The notes below the pieces were generated by a model that made no database searches, had not been told where the DNA came from, and was given only the letters and a program-made list of their open reading frames with translations. A stretch of 64,000 nucleotides of DNA from Sanguibacter keddieii DSM 10542. GTDB taxonomy: Bacteria; Actinomycetota; Actinomycetes; Actinomycetales; Cellulomonadaceae. Positions 58,405 to 64,000 of this stretch are shown one piece after another; position 1 is the stretch's first letter, and each line of letters opens with the position of its first letter. Location: contig NC_013521.1 of assembly GCF_000024925.1 (NCBI RefSeq), positions 4,189,414-4,253,413 on the forward strand. The letters run 5' to 3'. A program made the position numbers and the translations under genes.

Positions 58405-59433
58405 TCACGCCGCACCCGCACGCTCAGTGAGCTCACGTGCGGCCTCACGGTAGGCCAGCGCACCGGTGGAGCTCGGCTCGTAGGAGATCACCGTCTGCCC
58501 GTGGCTCGGGGCTTCTGAGACGCGCACCGATCGCGGGATCGAGGTGGCCAGGGTCTCCGCGCCGAAGTGCTCACGAACCTCTGAGGCGACCTGGGTCGCC
58601 AGGTTGGTCCGAGCGTCGAACATGGTGAGGAGGATCGTCGACACATGAAGGTCTGGGTTGAGGTGCGCCTGGATGAGCTTGATCGTCTTGAGCAGCTGGC
58701 TCAGCCCTTCGAGAGCGTAGTATTCGCACTGGATCGGGATGAGCACCTCCCGGCCCGTCACGAAGGCGTTGAGGGTAAGAAGACCAAGGCTCGGAGGACA
58801 GTCGACCAGGACGTAGTCGATCCGCGGTTCGCCCGCCGCTTCGCGCTCTGCCAGGTAGCTGTCGACCGCGCGGCGGAGCCGCGTTTCACGTGAAACGAGC
58901 GACACGAGCTCGATCTCAGCACCGGAGAGGTCGATCGTCGCGGGCACGACGAGAAGATTCGGGAACTCTGGGCACTGCTGAACCGTCTCTGCGATCGAGA
59001 GTCCCTCGACCAGCACCTCGTAGACCGAGGGAACCCCGGAGCGGTGGTCGATCCCGAGAGCGGTCGACGCGTTGCCCTGAGGATCGTTGTCGATCACCAG
59101 GACGTTCAGGCCGCCCTGAGCGAGGCTCGCCGCGAGGTTGACCGTCGTCGTCGTCTTGCCGACCCCACCCTTCTGGTTGGCGATCGTCATGATCCGGGTG
59201 GTGTCCGGCTTCCGGAACTGGCGCCCCTCGAGCGACATCCGTCGCCTGGTGTCGACGAGCAGCTGGGCCGCGAGGGGGGTCGAGTCGTCCTCGGCCGGGA
59301 AGGCGGTGAGCAGCTCTGTCATCGGGTCGGCACCTCCACGACCCGCCGTGTCCGGCGCTCCGAGACTGGCCGCCACATCGCTGGCTGCTCCGAGATCACG
59401 GCCTCGGGATGAGCTTCCTGGTGCCACGGACAC
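58405..59433 (-). CDS. parA: Chromosome partitioning ATPase ParA
   Basis: The 342-residue Walker-type ATPase moves the ParB-parS complex. It has the deviant Walker A KGGVGKTTTT in IANQKGGVGKTT, then DNDPQGNASTALG, VLVDCPPSLG and EYYALEGLSQLL. The GTG at 59433 follows GGAGG at 8 bases; the ATG at 59322 with a weaker site would give 305 residues, so the start is uncertain. It lies upstream of parB on the same strand with a 172-base gap. Confidence 0.93.
   Translation of the reverse strand: MSVAPGSSSRGRDLGAASDVAASLGAPDTAGRGGADPMTELLTAFPAEDDSTPLAAQLLVDTRRRMSLEGRQFRKPDTTRIMTIANQKGGVGKTTTTVNLAASLAQGGLNVLVIDNDPQGNASTALGIDHRSGVPSVYEVLVEGLSIAETVQQCPEFPNLLVVPATIDLSGAEIELVSLVSRETRLRRAVDSYLAEREAAGEPRIDYVLVDCPPSLGLLTLNAFVTGREVLIPIQCEYYALEGLSQLLKTIKLIQAHLNPDLHVSTILLTMFDARTNLATQVASEVREHFGAETLATSIPRSVRVSEAPSHGQTVISYEPSSTGALAYREAARELTERAGAA
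58883..58896. promoter_or_regulatory. parS site 2 (perfect core), inside parA
   Basis: GTTTCACGTGAAAC, identical to site 1. Confidence 0.9.
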
Positions 59434-59672
59434 GCGATCTTCCTCCACACTGACAACCCTTGATCGGATCGGTTGCCCGTCAGGAGACGACGAGCAGACC
59501 TTCTGGATGAAGACTACTGCGTAGGGGTGACGCCAGCACCATCCGCGTGCGGCGTGTGAGCGACGAGGTCGACGACTCTGACGCGCCTGATCGATGGCAC
59601 GAAACACAGCGTCGGAGTACTAAATCAGTAGGTTTGCCCCGCTCTTCGGCGACCTTAGGGCCGCAGGACGAC

Positions 59673-59686
59673 GTTTCACGTGGAAC
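59673..59686. promoter_or_regulatory. parS site 3 (one mismatch)
   Basis: GTTTCACGTGGAAC: one base differs from the core. Confidence 0.85.
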
Positions 59687-59742
59687 AGACCCGGTCGAGC
59701 CGGCGTGCTGGCCTCAGCGTCCGGAGCTGCCTGATGCGGTTG

Positions 59743-59756
59743 GTTCCACGTGAAAC
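59743..59756. promoter_or_regulatory. parS site 4 (one mismatch)
   Basis: GTTCCACGTGAAAC: one base differs from the core; followed by A as in the 16-base consensus. Confidence 0.85.
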
Positions 59757-59777
59757 ACCTCGCTCATGGCTGCCGTG

Positions 59778-59793
59778 TGTTCCACGTGGAACA
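59778..59793. promoter_or_regulatory. parS site 5 (symmetric variant)
   Basis: TGTTCCACGTGGAACA is a perfect 16-base palindrome with two symmetric changes from the consensus. Confidence 0.82.
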
Positions 59794-59898
59794 CGATCCA
59801 CCGCCTGCTCGAAGCGCTGCTCGGCTCGGCACGTTCGGCGTGGTCTCGCCAGACCGCATCAGATCCGTGATCTGTCCCGCGAGACTACGCAGCGGTCA

Positions 59899-59912
59899 AC
59901 TCCACGTGGAAC
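59899..59912. promoter_or_regulatory. parS-like site 6 (degenerate)
   Basis: ACTCCACGTGGAAC keeps the CCACGTGG centre and one full arm (GGAACA); it is the weakest of the set. Confidence 0.55.
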
Positions 59913-59996
59913 ATCGCGCCTGAGCGAATGTGTCTGCCAGCACTCGCCAGGCGGGGTAGCGTCGGTCACGGCAGTCCTGTGCAGGACCAGCCTCGT

Positions 59997-60010
59997 GTTT
60001 CACGCGAAAC
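59997..60010. promoter_or_regulatory. parS site 7 (one mismatch)
   Basis: GTTTCACGCGAAAC: one central base differs; preceded by T as in the 16-base consensus. Confidence 0.8.
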
Positions 60011-60102
60011 CTCGTCGTGGTGGCCACAGGACGGGTCGGCGGGTCGGCGGGCGCGCGGTCAGATTCCATGCGCCACACGCCAACAGTTGTGAGAGCCCGA
60101 AC

Positions 60103-60176
60103 TGAGACCAGGTCTCCGGGGCTTCGGATCCCGAGACCTGGTACCAGGGACCAGGCCATCAGACCTGATGGTCTCA
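60103..60176. other. Cluster of interlocked palindromes (possible structured element)
   Basis: TGAGACCA (60103-60110) pairs with TGGTCTCA (60169-60176). Inside, GGTCTC (60111-60116) pairs with GAGACC (60133-60138), CCTGGTACCAGG (60137-60148) and CCATCAG-AC-CTGATGG (60156-60171) are palindromes. The arms overlap, so alternative folds such as a three-way junction are possible. Function unknown. Confidence 0.45.
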
Positions 60177-60278
60177 ACCCCCACCTCCCGCATCCGCGTC
60201 CTGCGTCAACGAGGCTGCGCAGCGCGGACACGCGGTCCACTCCCCCAGCCCTTCTCTGGCGGGCCGTGACCGGCGCTG

Positions 60279-60911
60279 CTACTTCTTCCCGCGGGTCGTC
60301 CTCAGCACGGTCGTGGGCTCAGCACCCTCGATGGTGCGAGCCTCGAGGATCTCGGGCGCGCTCATGCGGAACTTCCGGAGCACCTTCTGCGCGGGCTCGA
60401 TCTCCCCCGCGACGTTGCGGCCCTTGAGGATCACGAGCTGACCGCCGGGGCGGAGCAGAGGGAGCGACCAACGAGCCAGCTTGTCGAGCGCCGCCACGGC
60501 GCGGGACGTCACGACATCGGCCTCGAAGGCGTCGTGGAACTCCTCGGCTCGTCCGCGCTTCACCTCGACGTTCGTCAGGCCCATGGCGTCGGTCATCTCG
60601 GCGAGCCAGACGCAGCGGCGCTCCATCGGCTCCACCAGGATGACCTCTGCCTGCGGGCGCATGGCCGCGATGACCAGACCGGGGAGACCTGCCCCCGAAC
60701 CGATGTCGACGACGGTCCCCTGCTCAGGGAGGTACTGGACCACGGCGGCCGAGTTGAGGATGTGCCGGTCCCAGATCCGCCCCAGCTCGCGCGGGCCGAT
60801 CAGGCCGCGCAGCTCGCCCTGCACGGTCAGCTCGTGGGCGAAGCGCTCCACGGCGGGGAACGCCTCACCGAAGTAGTCGGAGAGCGTCGACCGCTCGTAG
60901 TTCTCGTCCAT
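60279..60911 (-). CDS. rsmG: 16S rRNA (guanine-N7) methyltransferase RsmG
   Basis: The 210-residue enzyme methylates G527 of 16S rRNA. It has the GidB signature: LIGPRELGRIWDRHILNS, SAM motif VVDIGSGAGLPGLVIA, EPMERRCVWLAEM, and SRAVAALDKL. The ATG at 60911 follows AGAGGA at 7 bases. It lies between the parAB cluster and jag as in most actinobacteria. The C-terminus ends RTTRGKK. Confidence 0.96.
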   Translation of the reverse strand: MDENYERSTLSDYFGEAFPAVERFAHELTVQGELRGLIGPRELGRIWDRHILNSAAVVQYLPEQGTVVDIGSGAGLPGLVIAAMRPQAEVILVEPMERRCVWLAEMTDAMGLTNVEVKRGRAEEFHDAFEADVVTSRAVAALDKLARWSLPLLRPGGQLVILKGRNVAGEIEPAQKVLRKFRMSAPEILEARTIEGAEPTTVLRTTRGKK

Positions 60912-61050
60912 CGTCTGTCCTCTGACCTCATCCACCGCCCTGCTCTGGGCCGGGTGGCGCGCCAGAGCATCTCCGACCGGGTTCGATACCCGACAAGAGT
61001 GATGCACCGGACGATCAGCCCGTACCGGGCCGATCGTCCGGAGCGAAGAC

Positions 61051-61575
61051 CTACTGCTCGCCGGCTGCGGCCGGACCGACCTCGATGTACCGCTGAGGCT
61101 CGATCCCGTACGACTCGCTCACCAGACCCGACTCCGTCACGACGTCGTGGACGACCTTGCGCTCGAAGGCGTTCATCGGGTCCAGCGCGACCTTCTCGCC
61201 GGAATCCTTCACGCGCTCGATCGTCTCGTTCGCGATCACGGTCAGCTCGGCACGACGCTCTGCGCGGTAGCCCGCGACGTCGAGCATGAGCCGGCTCCGC
61301 TCTCCCGTCTTGGTCTGCACCGCGAGCCGGGTCAGCTCCTGCAGCGAGTCCAGGACCTCGCCGTTGCGACCGACGAGGTGCCTCAGGGACTCCTGGTCGT
61401 CCGCGACGACCTCGACCGCAGCCCGACCGTGGTCGACGTCGATGTCGATGTCACCGTCCAGGTCCGCGATGTCCAGGAGCTCCTCGAGGTAGTCCGCGGC
61501 GACCTCGCCCTCCTCCTCCAGCAGCGTCGTCTTGGTACGAACCTCAGGCTCGACAGCGGGGGTCTCTGCAGTCAC
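61051..61575 (-). CDS. jag: KhpB/Jag RNA-binding protein (KH-R3H)
   Basis: The 174-residue protein has a KH-like domain with HLVGRNGEVLDSLQELTRLAV (~66-90) and a C-terminal R3H domain with RAELTVIANETIERV, KVALDPMNAFERKVVHDVV. It binds RNA, probably with KhpA, and influences cell-wall growth. The GTG at 61575 has a GGAGA site 6 bases upstream. The ATG at 61587 (four codons earlier) is the alternative but lacks a good site. It is downstream of yidC. Confidence 0.93.
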   Translation of the reverse strand: MTAETPAVEPEVRTKTTLLEEEGEVAADYLEELLDIADLDGDIDIDVDHGRAAVEVVADDQESLRHLVGRNGEVLDSLQELTRLAVQTKTGERSRLMLDVAGYRAERRAELTVIANETIERVKDSGEKVALDPMNAFERKVVHDVVTESGLVSESYGIEPQRYIEVGPAAAGEQ

Positions 61576-61639
61576 GGGATTCTCCATTCAGGTCCGGATC
61601 GGTGTCCGTGGTGGACAGGCACAGTCGGGTCGCGCTGCG

Positions 61640-62737
61640 TCAGCGCTTCTTGCGCTTCTTGCCCTGCGGCTGCTGACGCTGCGTGCTCGCAGCCTTCGGA
61701 GCCGGCGACTCGGAGGTGGCAGAGGAGTCCTCGGGAGCGGAGGGTTCGGTCGAGGACGGCGTCGACGCAGAGGCACCGACCACCGGCGCCGTGCCTGCCG
61801 GACGAGCCTTCTGACGGTCCTTGCGCTTGGGCTGCTGACGCTGCCCGCGCGGCTGCTCGATGACCGTCGGCTTGTCCTCTTCGATGACGATCCCCTTGCG
61901 GGCCGCCTTGCGGGCCTTGCGCTCGTTGAGCAGGCGCTCGGCCTCGGAGCCCGGAGCCGGCATCTTGCGGATCGTGTAGAACTGCTGGCCCATGGACCAC
62001 AGGTTGGTGGTGGTCCAGTAGATGAGGACACCCACCGGGAAGTTCACGCCCGAGACCGCCATGATGACCGGCAGCATGTAGAGCATGATCTTCTGGGTCT
62101 GCATCATGGGGCCCTCGAGGGCCGCCTTCGGCATGTTCTTCATGGTCAGCTGACGCTGCGTGAGGAACTGCGTGGCCGCCATGGAGACGATGAGCACCCC
62201 GGCGACGATCTTGGTGTTGAGGTCCGTCGGCTCGTGGAGGAACGTCGACGACAGCGGAGCGCCGAAGAGCGACGACGTCTCGGCCGCCTGCGCCACCGCC
62301 TGGTCGATCGGGCCGATGCCCGACTTGGTCCCGTCAGCGATCCCGCGAAGGCTGTTGAGGACGCGGAACAGAGCGAAGAACACCGGCGCCTGCAGCAGCA
62401 CCGGGAGGCAGGAGGCGAAGGGGTTCGTGCCGTGCTTCTTGTAGAGCGCCATCGTCTCGCGGCTCATGGCCTCGCGAGAGGCAGGGTCCTTCTTGTTCTT
62501 GTACTTCTTCTGGATCGCCTGGAGCTCCGGCTGGACCATCTGCATCCCGCGCGACGCGCGGATCTGCTTGAAGAACAGCGGGATCATGATCGTCCTGATG
62601 ACGATGACGAGACCGACGATGGAGAGGATCCACGCGACACCGGCGCCGTCCGGGAGCCCGATGAACACGAAGAGCTTGTGGCAGAGGAACATGATCCACG
62701 CCACGGCCCACTCGAGGGGGTAGAGGATCTGCATCAT
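61640..62737 (-). CDS. yidC: Membrane protein insertase YidC
   Basis: The 365-residue Oxa1-family insertase has membrane segments at ~5-27, ~35-55, ~105-125, ~180-200 and ~225-245. The conserved cytoplasmic loop IRASRGMQMVQPELQAIQKKY and the hydrophilic-groove Arg (in VIRTIMIPLF) are present. A basic C-terminal tail with QPRGQRQQPKRK and GKKRKKR probably binds the ribosome. It inserts proteins into the membrane alone or with SecYEG. The ATG at 62737 is followed by another at 62734. Confidence 0.95.
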   Translation of the reverse strand: MMQILYPLEWAVAWIMFLCHKLFVFIGLPDGAGVAWILSIVGLVIVIRTIMIPLFFKQIRASRGMQMVQPELQAIQKKYKNKKDPASREAMSRETMALYKKHGTNPFASCLPVLLQAPVFFALFRVLNSLRGIADGTKSGIGPIDQAVAQAAETSSLFGAPLSSTFLHEPTDLNTKIVAGVLIVSMAATQFLTQRQLTMKNMPKAALEGPMMQTQKIMLYMLPVIMAVSGVNFPVGVLIYWTTTNLWSMGQQFYTIRKMPAPGSEAERLLNERKARKAARKGIVIEEDKPTVIEQPRGQRQQPKRKDRQKARPAGTAPVVGASASTPSSTEPSAPEDSSATSESPAPKAASTQRQQPQGKKRKKR

Positions 62738-62860
62738 GCCACCCGCTCGTTCGAGCAGCGGATCGTCGTGAACTCCATGGCTGTGGCTCCTCTAGGACAA
62801 GCGTCGTGCGTGAGTCGTCGGCAGGATCGGCGACGAAGATCTTCAGGGTGCTCCGGACGG

Positions 62861-63163
62861 TCAGTGCTCATGGTCGGCTGCAGGCCCTGTCCCTGGAACG
62901 TCGTCGACGCCCCCGGAGTTCCACGGGTTGCACCGCAGCACCCGCCAGACGGCGAGCCGGGTGCCCCGGAGAGCACCGTGCTCCTCGAGCGCGAGCACCG
63001 CGTACGCCGAGCACGACGGGTAGAACCGGCACCGCGGCGGGGACAGGGGCGAGACGTAACGCTGGTACAGCCTCACCAGGCCGCGCAGGGCCGACGTGAC
63101 AGGTCGGCGACGACGCCGGGCCGGCTGGCCCGGCGGGGTCTGCTGCGCACCTACGGCCGTCAT
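62861..63163 (-). CDS. yidD: Membrane protein insertion efficiency factor YidD
   Basis: The 100-residue protein has the YidD signature [27 protein letters not shown] and a CNPW motif ([14 protein letters not shown]). It aids insertion by YidC. The ATG overlaps the rnpA stop (ATGA). The gap to yidC is 123 bases. Confidence 0.95.
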   Translation of the reverse strand: MTAVGAQQTPPGQPARRRRRPVTSALRGLVRLYQRYVSPLSPPRCRFYPSCSAYAVLALEEHGALRGTRLAVWRVLRCNPWNSGGVDDVPGTGPAADHEH

Positions 63164-63519
63164 GACCCGCTCCGCTGCTGTCGCGACAAGGACCGGGAGA
63201 GGCAGCTGTCGAGGTCGCCGGAGAGCCGGGCGTACTCGGCGTCGGCCGAGGCCGGGAGAGCCCGCACCACCACGAGGCTGCCCTGGGGCAGGGTGTCGAG
63301 GCGCTCGGCGACGAGCGCCCGCATCCTCCGCTTGACCTTGTTCCTCACCACGGCGTTGCCCACGGCCTTAGATACAACAAAACCGACCGACGGCGCGTCC
63401 TCCGCGCAGCCAGAGGCTGCGACGTGGACGACCATGGTCGATTTTCCTGTGCGCACACCGCCGCGCACCGCCCGGCTGAAATCACCGGGACGGCGCATAC
63501 GATGCGCCGCGGGCAGCAC
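63160..63519 (-). CDS. rnpA: Ribonuclease P protein component
   Basis: The 119-residue basic protein has the RNR-type motif [15 protein letters not shown] and starts [19 protein letters not shown] as in actinobacterial RnpA. It assists the RNase P RNA in trimming tRNA 5' ends. The GTG at 63519 is chosen over longer frames that run through rpmH. It starts 5 bases after rpmH. Confidence 0.95.
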   Translation of the reverse strand: MLPAAHRMRRPGDFSRAVRGGVRTGKSTMVVHVAASGCAEDAPSVGFVVSKAVGNAVVRNKVKRRMRALVAERLDTLPQGSLVVVRALPASADAEYARLSGDLDSCLSRSLSRQQRSGS

Positions 63520-63524
63520 CGAGC

Positions 63525-63662
63525 TCAGGCAGAGAGCTCGGAACGGCCCTTGCGGCGACGGGCTGCGAGGATCGCGCGACCCGCACGGGTGCGCATGCGC
63601 AGCCGGAAGCCGTGGGTCTTCGCACGACGCCGGTTGTTCGGCTGGAAGGTCCGCTTGGTCAC
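63525..63662 (-). CDS. rpmH: 50S ribosomal protein L34
   Basis: The 45-residue very basic protein has the L34 sequence [18 protein letters not shown]. The GTG at 63662 is the start; the longer in-frame extension is not conserved. It is the first gene of the rpmH-rnpA-yidD-yidC-jag-rsmG run and faces away from the expected dnaA. Confidence 0.97.
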   Translation of the reverse strand: MTKRTFQPNNRRRAKTHGFRLRMRTRAGRAILAARRRKGRSELSA

Positions 63663-63789
63663 GAGGTACTCCAAAACACGTTGGGGAAGCGCATCCTCGG
63701 TGGACACGCGGAGCGCCACTTCGAGAGTCGTGCATGACGTCCCCTGCAGAGAACTGAGGGCATGCGGAAGCGACGGAACTGGCTGTCAA

Positions 63790-63819
63790 ACGGTACGTGG
63801 TCGGGGTACCACAGGTCAA
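63790..63819 (-). promoter_or_regulatory. Predicted rpmH promoter
   Basis: On the minus strand TTGACC (63819-63814) is followed after 18 bases by TACCGT (63795-63790). A second TTGACA lies at 63789-63784. Both fit housekeeping sigma elements; not tested. Confidence 0.4.
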
Positions 63820-63932
63820 ACCCACCCCTGAGGACCCGCTGCGGGCGAGTCTCGGTCCACAGCTGTGGACTGCTTCCGTCCACCTGTGGAAGAAGGTGTC
63901 CAGGTCGGCGGGCACCCGCACACGAGGCATGG

Positions 63933-63941
63933 TTGTCCACA
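63933..63941 (+). promoter_or_regulatory. DnaA box
   Basis: TTGTCCACA is an exact match to the actinobacterial DnaA box. Confidence 0.75.
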
Positions 63942-64000
63942 GGCAGAGTCACGGAGTTCTCAGCGTCTCGAACAACCGTACCGATAACCCACAGGCTGTG

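Larger units (their letters stand above)
59434..60278. other. parA-rsmG intergenic region: parS cluster and palindromes
   Basis: These ~845 bases hold no supported gene; open frames on either strand have poor codon use. They contain five parS-like sites (59673-60010) and a set of interlocked palindromes at 60103-60176. The parA promoter should lie in the first ~100 bases. Confidence 0.75.
63663..64000. other. rpmH-dnaA intergenic region (partial)
   Basis: These 338 bases hold the rpmH promoter and DnaA-box-like sequences. GTCCACAGCTGTGGAC at 63855-63870 is a perfect 16-base palindrome made of two box-like halves. The end of the window cuts the region before dnaA. Confidence 0.7.

Noticed and set aside
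59896..60240. A 114-codon minus-strand frame in the parS region
   Set aside because: It runs through two parS-like sites and the palindrome cluster, has no ribosome site and poor codon bias.

Overview
The window is high-GC DNA (about 70% or more by eye) with dense genes, frequent GTG starts, many ATGA/GTGA start-stop overlaps and terminator hairpins without U-tracts. The right-hand end has the actinobacterial replication-origin gene order (cca, NUDIX, DUF6049, murJ, pseudokinase, trxB, trxA, ..., parB, parA, rsmG, jag, yidC, yidD, rnpA, rpmH). dnaA should lie just beyond position 64000. Together with the large divergent accessory content this points to an actinobacterium of the Micrococcales, probably of the Cellulomonas/Oerskovia/Sanguibacter type. 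The genus cannot be fixed from the sequence alone.

Left part (1-20.8 kb) is accessory and stress related. It holds a truncated VOC protein; a PepSY-type membrane protein beside an OmpR-type two-component system whose likely binding repeats (CTGAAG, period 10-11) precede both units; a flavin disulfide oxidoreductase; an AviRa-like rRNA methyltransferase; and a TelA/TerD tellurite-type operon with two unrecognised proteins. Next come a divergent osmoprotectant ABC transporter and a long minus-strand block, read in transcription order as winged-helix nucleotidyltransferase, HEPN protein, Hen1, Pnkp, TPR protein and acyltransferase. Pnkp and Hen1 form the known bacterial RNA repair pair. The HEPN/nucleotidyltransferase pair directly upstream looks like a toxin-antitoxin unit with its own operator. 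This is the most interesting part of the window.

Middle part (20-44.8 kb) is mostly metabolism and housekeeping: esterase, pyridoxal kinase, M18 aminopeptidase, GlsB-type membrane protein, peptidase E-like protein, monomeric isocitrate dehydrogenase, glutaminase, an LATTG-anchored surface protein, and dnaB with an upstream cluster of DnaA-box-like 9-mers. It continues with a MATE exporter, a serine hydrolase, the rpsF-ssb-rpsR-rplI operon, a bifunctional penicillin-binding protein, a PadR-ino1 operon with a clear palindromic operator, an MFS transporter, a NarL-type two-component system and an alpha/beta hydrolase.

Right part (44.8-64 kb) is the conserved origin-proximal region. The cca gene diverges from the NUDIX-DUF6049-murJ-pseudokinase group (RNA maturation, then cell-wall lipid II export). 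The trxBA pair has a good match to a SigR/SigH thiol-stress promoter. An aminotransferase and a short D-Ala-D-Ala ligase-like gene end at a 51-base perfect palindrome facing parB. Seven parS-like sites lie in and around parAB, which marks the chromosome segregation centromere. The last 340 bases hold the rpmH promoter and a DnaA box.
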